Shown here piece by piece: positions 41,878-52,400 of a DNA stretch of 64,000 nt. The stretch lies in assembly GCF_030730205.1 (NCBI RefSeq), contig NZ_JANQVQ010000125.1, forward strand, positions 46,361-110,360, written 5' to 3'. Position numbers and translations under genes: made by a program. Positions within the stretch are counted from its first letter, which is position 1; every line of letters starts with the position of its first letter. The notes below the pieces were generated by a model. It saw nothing but the letters and a program-made list of their open reading frames with translations. It made no database searches and was not told the origin of the DNA. This DNA is from Paraglaciecola sp. Lineage in GTDB: Bacteria; Pseudomonadota; Gammaproteobacteria; Enterobacterales; Alteromonadaceae.

Positions 41878-43233
41878 ATGCCTGATAAATTCGAAGCAAA
41901 AACTACAAACTCGCAATTACAAGCCATAAATTCTGCCTTGGACAGTGGTGACTTTGTAAAAGTGCAAGCTATGTTGCGTAGCGTTGCACCCTGTGATGTT
42001 GCTTTGCTTTTAGAGTCCAGCCATAACCGAATACGAACTGAAATATGGCAATTAATCGAACCCGATTTATACAGTGATGTATTAGAAGAACTCTCTGAAG
42101 ATGTACGTAATGGCATAATTCGTCACATGCTGCCCGATAAGCTGGCAGATGCTCTTGAAGAAATGGATACCGATGACTTAGTTGAAACCCTCAGTAGTTT
42201 ACCTGAAGCGGTATCACAAGACCTATTGGCATCCATGGACGAGCAAGACCGTTTGCGTGCGCAGCAAGGTCTGTCATACGGTGAAGAAACTGCCGGTTTC
42301 ATCATGAACACCGACACCATTACCATGCGTCCTGAAATCACCGTAGAGGTATTTTTACGTTACCTGCGTCTTAAAGGTCAGATCCCTGAAAACACTGACA
42401 CTTTATACGTAGTGGACCGTGAAGATAAATTAATCGGTGGTGTATCATTAACAAGCCTAGTGACCGCGGCGTCTGATACCAAAGTTCATACACTCATCAA
42501 AAGCTCCGAAGCGATCCCTGTCAATATGCCAGACGATGAAGTGGCAAGTTTGTTTGAGCGCTATGACTGGCTTTCTGCCCCAGTTGTGGATGAAAATAAT
42601 CATCTTGTAGGCCGCATTACTATCGATGATGTGGTGGATATCATTCGCGAAGACGCTGAGCACTCAATGATGAGTATGGCAGGTTTAGACGATGAAGAGG
42701 ATACCTTTGCTCCCGTTATTAAAAGCACCCAAAGACGCACTATATGGTTAGGCGTAAACTTATTTACGGCTTTAATGGCGGCCGCTGTTAGTGATCTATT
42801 TGAAGCGGCCTTAAGTCAACTGGCAGTGTTAGCTATCTTAAATACTATTGTACCCAGTATGGGCGGGGTCGCAGGTAATCAAACTTTGACATTGGTTATT
42901 CGAGGCATGGCACTGGGCCATGTGAGAGCCGCAAATGCCAGATGGTTAATCAGTAAAGAACTCGCCATTGGTTTTTTAAACGGCATTATATGGTCGGTGT
43001 TAATCGCCTCAGTCATTGCGCTATGGAAGCAAGACTTAATGCTTGGTGCTGTTATTGCCTTCGCGATGTTAATTAATATGGTGGCGGCTGGTCTTGCCGG
43101 TGCGACTCTACCGATGATCATGAAAAAATTACGTATTGACCCTGCCTTAGCAGGCAGTGTTATTCTCACCACGATCACCGATGTAGTCGGTATTTTTGCC
43201 TTTTTAGGTACTGCCAGCTGGTTATTAATATAG
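41878..43233 (+). CDS. mgtE: Magnesium transporter MgtE
   Basis: Protein of 451 residues: a cytosolic superhelical MgtE-N domain (about 15-130), two CBS domains (about 135-260), and five membrane helices from about 285. GGVAGNQTLTLVIRGMALG is the signature around the ion pore. The CBS domain Mg-sensing acidic residues are plentiful. A 163-nt gap separates it from npr, so it probably has its own promoter. Confidence 0.94.
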   Translation: MPDKFEAKTTNSQLQAINSALDSGDFVKVQAMLRSVAPCDVALLLESSHNRIRTEIWQLIEPDLYSDVLEELSEDVRNGIIRHMLPDKLADALEEMDTDDLVETLSSLPEAVSQDLLASMDEQDRLRAQQGLSYGEETAGFIMNTDTITMRPEITVEVFLRYLRLKGQIPENTDTLYVVDREDKLIGGVSLTSLVTAASDTKVHTLIKSSEAIPVNMPDDEVASLFERYDWLSAPVVDENNHLVGRITIDDVVDIIREDAEHSMMSMAGLDDEEDTFAPVIKSTQRRTIWLGVNLFTALMAAAVSDLFEAALSQLAVLAILNTIVPSMGGVAGNQTLTLVIRGMALGHVRAANARWLISKELAIGFLNGIIWSVLIASVIALWKQDLMLGAVIAFAMLINMVAAGLAGATLPMIMKKLRIDPALAGSVILTTITDVVGIFAFLGTASWLLI

Positions 43234-44102
43234 TGCCATTTTCAACAGGGCGGCTCTTTGGATTTACTTTCATTGCCCTACTCGCTTTTGCGGCTAACTC
43301 CATTTTATGTCGCTTAGCGCTTAGAGTAGAAGAAGTCGCTCCTTTAGATTTTTCCCTTATTCGTATTTTATCCGCTTCGCTAATTTTATGGCTGCTGCTA
43401 ATAAGCAAAGGTGCCCATAGGCCTAGACTAATTTTGCAACACGGAAGTCATAAAGAGGCGCTTTACTTACTGGTGTATATTCTAGGTTTTTCTTATGCCT
43501 ATATCGGGTTAAATACCGCAACAGGTGCCTTAATTTTATTTGCGGCCGTGCAATTTACTATGCTTGCCGCCTCTTTGATGAGTGGCAAACGACTATCGAT
43601 TATTGAAAGTATTGGCATTTTGATCTCGTTTTTTGGTTTGTGTTATTTCGTGTACCCCGAATTAGATAACCCCAGTGGCTTAAATCTGTTGTTCATGGTC
43701 ATTGCGGGCATCGCTTGGGGTTTATACAGTTTGGTTGGGAGTCAGTCTTCATCGCCATTATTGGACACAAGTAGCAACTTTATACGTCTATTTCCATTTG
43801 CCGTTGCTGGACTTATGGCAGTTCTGCTATGGAGTAACGGTCCTCTCACTGGACTCGGGATTTTTTATAGTATTGCATCAGGCGCACTTGCCTCCGGCCT
43901 TGGTTATGCGTTGTGGTATTTGGTTTTGCCTAAACTGGCCAAAAGTGTTGCGGCCGTGTGTCAACTTTCGGTGCCCGTATGGGCGGCTATTGGCGGAGTA
44001 TTATTTGTGAATGAAGCCATTACCTGGCATTTGGTAATTTCAGCGGGTTTTATTTTAGGTGGTATAACCTTAGTACTGCTTTCGCAAATGAAACCTCAAT
44101 AG
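43233..44102 (+). CDS. EamA/DMT-family transporter
   Basis: Membrane protein of 289 residues with ten predicted helices and two EamA repeats. The start is GTG 43233, overlapping the last base of the mgtE stop (TAGTG), so it is coupled to mgtE. Substrate unknown; the family exports amino acids, metabolites or drugs. It ends at a 26-bp perfect palindrome facing galK. Confidence 0.85.
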   Translation: MPFSTGRLFGFTFIALLAFAANSILCRLALRVEEVAPLDFSLIRILSASLILWLLLISKGAHRPRLILQHGSHKEALYLLVYILGFSYAYIGLNTATGALILFAAVQFTMLAASLMSGKRLSIIESIGILISFFGLCYFVYPELDNPSGLNLLFMVIAGIAWGLYSLVGSQSSSPLLDTSSNFIRLFPFAVAGLMAVLLWSNGPLTGLGIFYSIASGALASGLGYALWYLVLPKLAKSVAAVCQLSVPVWAAIGGVLFVNEAITWHLVISAGFILGGITLVLLSQMKPQ

Positions 44103-44127
44103 TCGATGACAAAAGTTTGTCATCGAC
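44102..44127. terminator. Perfect 26-bp palindrome between eamA and galK
   Basis: GTCGATGACAAA pairs perfectly with TTTGTCATCGAC, with two bases between. It lies between the convergent eamA and galK genes and probably ends both transcripts, but no T run follows on either strand, so intrinsic termination is uncertain. Confidence 0.45.
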
Positions 44128-44136
44128 GTCTTCGAA

Positions 44137-45300
44137 TTAAATCTCACCGGCACCATTACTGGCTTTGCAAATATAAATGTCTTCTTTAATACCCGTTTTA
44201 GCTTGATATTTTTCTGCCACGAGTTGCTTTGCACCATCAACAAGTTCGTGCGGCATAAGGGCAACGATACAGCCACCGAAACCTCCACCGGTCATTCTCA
44301 CGCCGCCTTTATCTCCTAGATAGTCTGATAATATTTCAACAATATAGTCGATAGGTGCAACCGTAATTTCAAAATCGTCACGCATTGATGCATGAGACTC
44401 TGCCATAAGCCCAGACAACACCTTAAGGTCATTATTGCGTAAGGCTTCGGCAGCTAAAAGTGTTCGCTCACTATCTGAAACGACATGATGTGCCCGTTGG
44501 TACACTGCGGCGGGTAACTTCCCTTTTTGTTGTTGTAAGTCATGTAGGCTGATATCGCGTAAGGCCTTTATACCTAAAATCTGAGCGGCTTCTTCACACT
44601 GCTCACGACGGGTATTGTACTCGCTATCAACCAAACCACGTTTTACGTTTGAATTAATGATCATGACCGACAACGATTCTGGCATCGAAATTAATTGCGT
44701 ATCAAGTGAACGGCAATCTAGCAGTAAGGCATGATGCTCAGCGCCACACGCGCTCACCATTTGATCCATGATGCCGCAGTTACACCCAACAAATTGGTTT
44801 TCCGCCTCCTGCCCATTTAATGCCACGTCAGCGTTACTCATCGCTAGTTGATAGAGCTGCCGGAAGGTTTCGCCAATCACCACTTCTAGAGAAGCAGATG
44901 AACTGAGACCGGCTCCTTGTGGCACATTACCCGTGATGGCTAAATCAGCTCCTCCGATTACCAAGCCGCGTAGTTGCAAATGTTTAACCACGCCACGCAC
45001 ATAATTACTCCACATTTGTGAAGAGTGAGAGGTGATCTCGCTATCAAGACTAAATTCATCTTGCTGGTTTTCATAATCCAGCGCCACAACTCGAACGGTG
45101 TTATCAGTGCGAGGTGTGACCGCAACCAAGGTCTGATAATCGATGGCACAAGGTAAAACAAAGCCATCATTGTAATCAGTATGTTCGCCAATTAGATTAA
45201 CGCGGCCTGGGGCTTGAAAGTGACGACTTGGCGCATAACCAAAGCAGTCAGTAAATACCGCATCAAGCGCTCTTATTCTTGTTTGTAAATTGCTTATCAT
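44137..45300 (-). CDS. galK: Galactokinase
   Basis: GHMP kinase of 387 residues that phosphorylates galactose (Leloir pathway). The galactose-binding [19 protein letters not shown] is near residues 31-50, the ATP loop [15 protein letters not shown] is around 125-140, and the third motif [13 protein letters not shown] is near the C-terminus. It lies 5 nt after galT, so the two form one operon. galE and galM are not here. Confidence 0.96.
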   Translation of the reverse strand: MISNLQTRIRALDAVFTDCFGYAPSRHFQAPGRVNLIGEHTDYNDGFVLPCAIDYQTLVAVTPRTDNTVRVVALDYENQQDEFSLDSEITSHSSQMWSNYVRGVVKHLQLRGLVIGGADLAITGNVPQGAGLSSSASLEVVIGETFRQLYQLAMSNADVALNGQEAENQFVGCNCGIMDQMVSACGAEHHALLLDCRSLDTQLISMPESLSVMIINSNVKRGLVDSEYNTRREQCEEAAQILGIKALRDISLHDLQQQKGKLPAAVYQRAHHVVSDSERTLLAAEALRNNDLKVLSGLMAESHASMRDDFEITVAPIDYIVEILSDYLGDKGGVRMTGGGFGGCIVALMPHELVDGAKQLVAEKYQAKTGIKEDIYICKASNGAGEI

Positions 45301-45305
45301 GATGC

Positions 45306-46355
45306 TTAGTTTCCTGCCTGTTCGTTGTAATGGGTTTTACTCACTTGTTGTAATTTCTCAGCCGCTTGCTCGGGAGTTAAATCCCGTTGTGGCTCAGCCA
45401 TCATTTCATAACCCACCATAAACTTACGCACAGTCGCCGAGCGCAACAGCGGCGGATAAAAGTGCGCATGTAACTGCCAATGATCTGTTTCAGTGAGGGT
45501 ATTAGGTGCCCAATGCCATCCCATTGAGTAAGGAAAAGAGCATTGGAACAAATTATCATAACGACTGGTTAATTCTTTGATGGCGAGGGCCAAATCGGCG
45601 CGCTGTTCACTGGTCACATCCACTAAGCGAGCACACTTAAACTTGGGCATGAGCAAGGTTTCAAATGGCCATGCTGCCCAATAAGGCACAACCGCAATCC
45701 AATGTTCGGTTTCTACCACTGTCCGGCTGCCATCGGTGGATTCTTTCTGAGCGTAATCCAGTAATAATGAAGTGTGATGTTTATCAAAATAGGCTTTTTG
45801 ATTCAATTCGGCCTTAGCTACTTCATTTGGAATAAAATCATTGGCCCAAATTTGTCCATGAGGATGGGGATTTGAACAGCCCATCGCGGCACCTTTATTT
45901 TCAAATACCTGAACCCATGCATAGTCTTTCGATAATTCAGCCACTTGCTCTTGCCAAGTTTGAATAAGTCCTTCGATCGCTCTGACTGGTAGCTCTGGTA
46001 AGGTTAAGTTGTGAGCAGGAGAGAAACAAATAACGCGACTGGTTCCCCGTGCGGCCTGCAAGGTAAACAAATCATCGTTATTTTGTTCAGCCTTTGGCGT
46101 GTCTTGCATCAAGGCAGCAAAGTCGTTTGTAAAAACAAAGGTGCCGGTATAGTTAGGATTGATTTCACCATTGATACGCGTATTTCCTGCACATAAAAAA
46201 CATTCAGGATCATGAGCCTGGCTTTGCGAGACTTGCGGTTTTTCAACCTGCCCCTGCCAAGGACGCTTTGCTCGGTGAGGAGATACCAGCACCCAATCCC
46301 CAGTAAGGGGATTACGGCGGCGGTGAGAATGGTCAATTGGATCAAATTTAGACAT
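45306..46355 (-). CDS. galT: Galactose-1-phosphate uridylyltransferase
   Basis: Protein of 349 residues from ATG 46355 (E. coli GalT is 348). The longer frame adds a low-complexity leader. The active site His164-x-His166-x-Gln is in [10 protein letters not shown], and the zinc-site cysteines are in CFLCAG at 52-55. It exchanges UMP between UDP-glucose and Gal-1-P. First gene of galT-galK. Confidence 0.96.
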   Translation of the reverse strand: MSKFDPIDHSHRRRNPLTGDWVLVSPHRAKRPWQGQVEKPQVSQSQAHDPECFLCAGNTRINGEINPNYTGTFVFTNDFAALMQDTPKAEQNNDDLFTLQAARGTSRVICFSPAHNLTLPELPVRAIEGLIQTWQEQVAELSKDYAWVQVFENKGAAMGCSNPHPHGQIWANDFIPNEVAKAELNQKAYFDKHHTSLLLDYAQKESTDGSRTVVETEHWIAVVPYWAAWPFETLLMPKFKCARLVDVTSEQRADLALAIKELTSRYDNLFQCSFPYSMGWHWAPNTLTETDHWQLHAHFYPPLLRSATVRKFMVGYEMMAEPQRDLTPEQAAEKLQQVSKTHYNEQAGN

Positions 46356-46386
46356 AAGCACAACTTTAATTTTAGATGATAGGACG

Positions 46387-46425
46387 CTATAAATAATATT
46401 ATAGTATTTATATACAAAGTCTAAA
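46387..46425 (-). promoter_or_regulatory. Candidate galT promoter with overlapping inverted repeat
   Basis: Reading the minus strand, TTTAGA (complement of 46420-46425) and TATAAT (complement of 46398-46403) are 16 bp apart. An inverted repeat CTATAA/TTATAG at 46387-46404 overlaps the -10 element, a typical place for a repressor. The regulator is unknown. Confidence 0.35.
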
Positions 46426-46476
46426 ATCAAAATAGTAACTTGTCATTATTTTATTTTTTAATAGACAGGCTAGATC

Positions 46477-48822
46477 TTAGTCATCTATTGCTTGCTGACT
46501 AAGCCAATTGACTAATTTTTGTAGATCTTGATTGGCAGCTTGATTCAGCTCTTCAGCCCAGTCATGCACATTTTGCCACCAAGCCGGATGGTCACCTTGC
46601 TGAATTTGATTGGCAATTTTCTGTACGCGAGCCAAGCCCACTGAACCCGCTGCACCCTTTATTTTGTGCGCTTGTGAGCACACCTCATCTTTTTCATTCG
46701 CACTTAAGCTCAGTTGCAAGATTTCTAAGTATTCAGGCATGTTCTCTTGGAATACTTTAACGCTGGTTTTAACCATTTCGTGGCCGATGGTATCCACCAG
46801 CATTTGCAGCAAATCCAAATCTAGGATGGCCTCTAACTTATCACCTTTGACTTCATCTACAGGCTGTGCCACTTTCACAGGCTCATCGGTGAAGAGGTTA
46901 TTAAATACTTCGATAATACGACTCTTCTTGACCGGTTTGGCGATGACATCGTCCATGCCATTATCTAAATATTCTTGACGGGTTTTAATGACGTTAGCAG
47001 TTAGTGCAACGATACTGGTTTGCTCAACCAAACTTTCATCGTGTAAGACACTCGCCACTTCAAAACCATTCATATCAGGTAATTGAATGTCTAACAAAAT
47101 CAAGTCGTATTGTTTATTACGGGCCATATCAATGGCTTCTTTGCCCGTCATAGCAACGTCCACAAACTGGTCGAGTTTTTCTAGCAATGCCTTGGCGACC
47201 ATCACGTTAAGTTCAATATCTTCAACCAACAGAATTTGCAAACCGCGGACTTTAAGCTCTTCTACCTGAATCGGACGTCGGCTGATAGCCAATGGAAGTT
47301 TTACAGTAAAACAGGTACCTTCGCCCACCACACTGCTAACTGATATTTCGCCATTCATTAACGACACCATCTGCTGACAAATAGCCAAGCCAATCCCCGT
47401 ACCGGTGGCACTTTGATGTTCTGGCAAGTTGACCTGATAGTACATAGCAAATATTTTAGAAAGCTCATCTTGCGGAATACCCACTCCGGTATCGCACACT
47501 TTGAAGGAAACCATGCTGGTATTGCTATCAATGGTTTGCGCCTCCACATGCAAAGACACCTTACCTTTTTGCGTAAACTTGACCGCGTTGAACAATAGAT
47601 TCCAGAGAATTTGACGTAAACGTGTGCCGTCTGCCTCAACTAAAGCGGGCAAAGGTTCGGTAAGTTTGGCTTCGAACTGCAAGCCTTTGTCATCTGTCAG
47701 CAGCTCGATAATACTACCAAGCTCGCTGGTGAAGTCTTTTAACGAGATAGTTTTTAAAGACAACTCTAAACGATCGCGGTCGAGTCTGTCTAAATCAATA
47801 ATATCGTTAAAAATATTACCTAAAGTAATGCCGCTGGCGTAAATAGTGCTGACCCAAGCAAATTGCTCGCTGTCTAATTTGGTGTCACGTAGCATACGAC
47901 TTAAACCTACAATACCATTAAGCGGTGTACGCAACTCATGACTGATAGTGGCTATAAAGGCGGTTTTATCTTTACTGGCTTTGGCTACCGCGTTTTCTGC
48001 TTGTTTACGCTCGGTAATGTCTCGTCCAAAGGCCAACAAACCCAAACGTTTATTGTCTGCGCCAAAAAAAGGGACCTTGCGCATTTCAAAATTACGGCGT
48101 TTGCCATCAGCAAATCGTAGCCACAACTCTTCTGTTGTACTGATATTTTTTTCTAATACTTCGTGATCACTGGCAACCACTTGGCGCGCTAATTCTTCTT
48201 CAAATACTTGGTGTGGCGTTAAACCTATCAATTCTTGTTCAGTCATGCCGGTCATCTGCTCAGCAACGCGGTTACAGCCAGCAAATTGTCCTTCCTCATT
48301 ACGGTAGTAAATTAAATCTGGAGAGGCGTCGATGATTGAGCGCAATAAAGTAGACAAACGAGAGGCTTGTTGCTCTTTTTCAGATTTATCTTTAATTTCT
48401 CGTTCAAGCACAGTAAAGACACTCTCACGTTCAAGCTGGGCATTTTTACGTTGTTCTATTTCGTGATTTAGTTGCTTAATATTATTTTGCAACGTTTGAT
48501 TAAGTAAGACGTCTTCGGCCCGCAAACGCTCTAACTGCGCAACCACATCTTTAAGGTGCTCTCGGGATTGCTCTAGTTGCTTAACTAGCTCACTGAAAAA
48601 GAACAACACCCATGGCGCACTTAACATCGTGAGAAAAATAGCGCTGATAAAATCGTTTATATCTACTCTGTCATTAATCGCTAGCCGCAATAAATACGAG
48701 CCCAACAAGGTAAACACAAGGGTAAAAAAAACAAATAAAATACTGGCTTTCATTGCACCGAAACGATGAATTTTTTGCGCTAATTTGATGGCCCAAGGTT
48801 CGGGGGACTGATTTACAGGCAT
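46477..48822 (-). CDS. arcB: Hybrid sensor histidine kinase ArcB
   Basis: Redox-responsive tripartite kinase for ArcA, 781 residues. Two membrane helices lie at about 25-47 and 57-78, a coiled coil at 80-155, and a PAS domain at about 158-272. The kinase has His295 (ISHELRTPLNG) and the N, G1 and G2 boxes. The receiver has Asp578 (LLDIQLPDMNG), and the HPt domain has His719 (AHKIKGAAGS). The layout and length match E. coli ArcB (778). Cys183 aligns with redox Cys180, but the position of Cys241 is Asn244. The neighbourhood with gltBD is also seen in E. coli. Confidence 0.95.
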   Translation of the reverse strand: MPVNQSPEPWAIKLAQKIHRFGAMKASILFVFFTLVFTLLGSYLLRLAINDRVDINDFISAIFLTMLSAPWVLFFFSELVKQLEQSREHLKDVVAQLERLRAEDVLLNQTLQNNIKQLNHEIEQRKNAQLERESVFTVLEREIKDKSEKEQQASRLSTLLRSIIDASPDLIYYRNEEGQFAGCNRVAEQMTGMTEQELIGLTPHQVFEEELARQVVASDHEVLEKNISTTEELWLRFADGKRRNFEMRKVPFFGADNKRLGLLAFGRDITERKQAENAVAKASKDKTAFIATISHELRTPLNGIVGLSRMLRDTKLDSEQFAWVSTIYASGITLGNIFNDIIDLDRLDRDRLELSLKTISLKDFTSELGSIIELLTDDKGLQFEAKLTEPLPALVEADGTRLRQILWNLLFNAVKFTQKGKVSLHVEAQTIDSNTSMVSFKVCDTGVGIPQDELSKIFAMYYQVNLPEHQSATGTGIGLAICQQMVSLMNGEISVSSVVGEGTCFTVKLPLAISRRPIQVEELKVRGLQILLVEDIELNVMVAKALLEKLDQFVDVAMTGKEAIDMARNKQYDLILLDIQLPDMNGFEVASVLHDESLVEQTSIVALTANVIKTRQEYLDNGMDDVIAKPVKKSRIIEVFNNLFTDEPVKVAQPVDEVKGDKLEAILDLDLLQMLVDTIGHEMVKTSVKVFQENMPEYLEILQLSLSANEKDEVCSQAHKIKGAAGSVGLARVQKIANQIQQGDHPAWWQNVHDWAEELNQAANQDLQKLVNWLSQQAIDD

Positions 48823-49406
48823 GAATGGCTCTCTATCAAGCGGGTGAGGTTAACGTTGCTGGCTGACATGCTAGCAAGTTTATCTGTTGGGTCAACTAAG
48901 CAATGCCACGAAATGCAGGATATCCCCTGAATAAAATGTGTAAATCACAAGGCCTAGCTCACATTTAAGATTTTATGCAAATTAATTGCATTATTATTCT
49001 ACCTAAGCTTTGCGGTTTTTAATGAAAGCGCCGTATATTTAACGAATATTTTACAAATGACGCGCTAATTTCAAATTTATTTATACCTTATAACCAAGAC
49101 ACCAAAAAAACTTATTTCATTGTTTTTTATAAGGTTATTTCAGTATGTCGCTTGTACAAAAATAAATTTATGGTGAATGGTTCACTTGGCAATTGATTTA
49201 TAAAACGAGACTCGGTATTTTGTAAGGCCTGCTTAATATAAATATTCGATACTCGACTGGTATCTCCAATAATAATTACGAACGAAAAACAGGCATTTGG
49301 GTTGGCTTTTTCAAGACATCCCACGTATTAACGTGCATCAAATGCCACCTGAATAGCAGTTAACAAAATAAGTAACATCCAGTCGGTAGTTGAAGGAGTT
49401 AAGGTA
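48823..49406. other. 584-bp gap between arcB and gltB
   Basis: It holds the start regions of two divergent genes and is AT-rich. Inverted repeats seen are ATGCAA/TTGCAT (48975-48991) and CACGT/ACGTG (49322-49335), the latter within the gltB leader. The 65-codon minus-strand frame at 49127-49324 has no family resemblance. I did not find convincing sigma-54 (GG-N10-GC) elements. It is larger than a simple promoter region needs. Confidence 0.45.
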
Positions 49407-52400
49407 ATGAGTTTATATCATCCCAATGATTCAAAAGATAACTGTGGATTTGGTCTTATCGCCCATACAACGGGTGAAGCAAGTCACAAAATAGTGAGTA
49501 CGGCTATTCAAGCACTCGACCGCATGCAACATCGTGGTGGTATTGCTGCGGATGGAAAAACCGGCGACGGCTGTGGCTTATTAATGCAAAAGCCGAATAG
49601 TTTTTTCCAAGACATTGCCTCTGAGAATGGTTGGAAGTTAAGCAAAAAATATGCAGTCGGGATGATATTTTTATCTCAAGATGTCAAGTTAGCAGATTCT
49701 GCTCGTTTGGTATTAACCGAAGAACTTGAACGTGAAACCATGAGTATCGTAGGTTGGCGCGTCGTCCCTACTGATCATTCCGTGTTGGGCGATTTAGCGG
49801 CCACTGGTGTGCCACAAATTGAACAGATTTTCGTTAACGCACCGTCAGGCTGGCGTAAACGTGATGTAGAGCGCCGTCTTTACATGGCTCGTCGCCGGGC
49901 AGAAAAACGATTAAGCACCGATCCTGATTTTTACGTTGCTTGCTTATCAGGTTTAGTGTCGATCTATAAAGGTTTGGTTATGCCTCGTGATCTGCCTAAA
50001 TTTTACTTAGATTTAGCCGACGAACGTTTGCAATCAGCCATTTGCGTATTCCACCAACGTTTCTCCACCAATACCCTACCACGCTGGCCCTTGGCTCAGC
50101 CTTTCCGCTTTTTAGCGCACAATGGTGAAATTAATACGATTCGTGGTAACCGTGATTGGTCGCGTGCGCGGTCGAACAAGTTTGTCACGCCCCTTTTACC
50201 TGACTTACAAGATGCAGCGCCCTTCGTTAATTTAGAAGGCTCTGATTCGTCGTCATTAGACAACATGCTTGAGCTATTCTTAGCGGGCGGTATGGATATC
50301 TTCCGTGCCATGCGTTTACTTGTGCCACCCGCATATCAAAACAACAAGACCATGGACGATGATTTACGTGCCTTCTATGAGTTTAACTCGATGCACATGG
50401 AACCTTGGGATGGCCCTGCGGGCATCGTTTTAACTAACGGTCGTCACGTAGCGTGCAACTTAGATCGCAATGGCTTACGCCCTGCTCGTTATGTATTAAC
50501 GAAAGACGGTTTGATTACCCTCGCGTCTGAAGTAGGCATTTGGGACTATGAACCACAAGACGTCATAGAGAAAGGGCGTGTCGGACCAGGCGAAATGCTA
50601 GCGGTAGACACCTACACCGGTAAAATTTGGCGCTCGAATGAGATTGACGATGAATTAAAAGAACGTCACCCTTATCGTGAGTGGATCAATAAACACATCA
50701 AGCGTTTAGCGCCCATTGAGCAGTGCGACGCCAGCAGTATCGGCAAACGTGCCTTTTCTGACGATATGATGGCCACCTACCATAAGTTGTTTAATTACTC
50801 TTATGAAGAAATGCAGCAAATCATTAAAGTTCTCGCCAAAGATGGACAAGAAGCCGTTGGCTCAATGGGTGATGATACCCCCATGGCGGTACTATCTTCT
50901 AAGCAACGAGTGATTTACGACTATTTCCGTCAGCAATTTGCTCAGGTAACTAACCCACCTATTGACTCGCTTCGTGAAAATCACGTTATGTCATTGGCCA
51001 CTTGTATAGGCCGCGAGCAAAACGTCTTTAGCGAAACCTCAGGCTATGCGCAGCGCGTCTTGTTTGATTCGCCTATTCTGGTATATACCGATTTAAAACA
51101 ACTGCGTGAGTTTGATTCTGAGTATTATTACTCTGAAAAAGTGGACCTAAACTACTTGCCAGAAGAAGGGTTGAAAAAAGCCATTGAGCGGATTTGTAAT
51201 GAAGTGGAATACTTAGTTAAAACTAAGCGCGCCACCTTCGTTATCCTGTCTGATCGCGAAGTAAAGGCCAACAAGATCCCTATCCCTGCAGCAATGGCAG
51301 TCGGTGCGGTGCAAAAACGTTTAATCGACAAAGCCTTACGTTGTGATGCCAACATAGTAGTAGAAACTGCCTCTGCTCGTGATCCGCACCATTTTGCGGT
51401 GCTTATCGGCCTAGGTGCGACCGCTATTTATCCCTTCTTAGCTTATGAAACTATTGAACAAATGGTTGAAAAAGGAGAGATAGAAACAGATGCAATGCAG
51501 GCAACCTTAAATTACCGCAAGGGAATTAATAAAGGCTTGTACAAAATCATGTCTAAAATGGGCATCAGTACAGTTGCAAGCTACAGAAGCTCGAAGTTGT
51601 TTGAAGCAGTTGGTATTAACAAAGATGTGGTTAAGCTGTGTTTTGCTGGCATTCCAAGTCGTATTCAAGGTGCTGGTTTTGATGACTTTGAACAAGACCA
51701 AATTAATTTGCAACGTATAGCATGGCTGAAGCGTAAAACGATTTCTCATGGTGGACTACTTAAGTACGTGCACGGTGGTGAGTACCACGCTTACAACCCT
51801 GATGTCGTCACTACACTACAAAAAGCGGTAGTCAGTGGAAAATACGAAGACTACAAAGCGTTTTCAAGTCTAGTGAACGATCGTGCACCCGCTCACTTCC
51901 GTGACTTATTAGGCTTAAATCCAGAAAATGCGCCAATCGATATTAGCTTGGTGGAACCTGCAGAGAACCTGTTTCCAAGGTTTGATACTGCGGCGATGTC
52001 AATCGGTGCCTTAAGCCCTGAAGCCCATGAGGCCTTAGCGGTTGCCATGAACCGCTTGGGTGGACGCTCTAACTCAGGTGAAGGCGGTGAAGATCCCGCT
52101 CGTTTCAATACTGAGAAAAACTCTAAGATTAAACAAGTCGCCTCAGGGCGTTTTGGTGTAACACCCCATTATTTGGTTAATGCTGAAGTGATTCAGATCA
52201 AAGTGGCCCAAGGTGCTAAACCCGGTGAAGGCGGTCAGTTACCCGGTGATAAAGTGACTAACTATATCGCTGAGCTGCGTTTTTCTGTACCAGGTGTAAC
52301 CTTGATATCGCCACCGCCGCATCACGACATTTATTCAATTGAAGATTTAGCTCAGCTTATTTTCGATTTGAAACAGGTGAATCCTAAAGCATTGATCTCA

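Noticed and set aside
46356..46430. N-terminal extension of GalT to 46430
   Set aside because: The extra residues are low-complexity and run through the candidate promoter. The shorter form matches the E. coli length.
49127..49324. 65-codon minus-strand reading frame upstream of gltB
   Set aside because: No family resemblance, no good ribosome site, AT-rich composition, and it lies where the gltB promoter should be.
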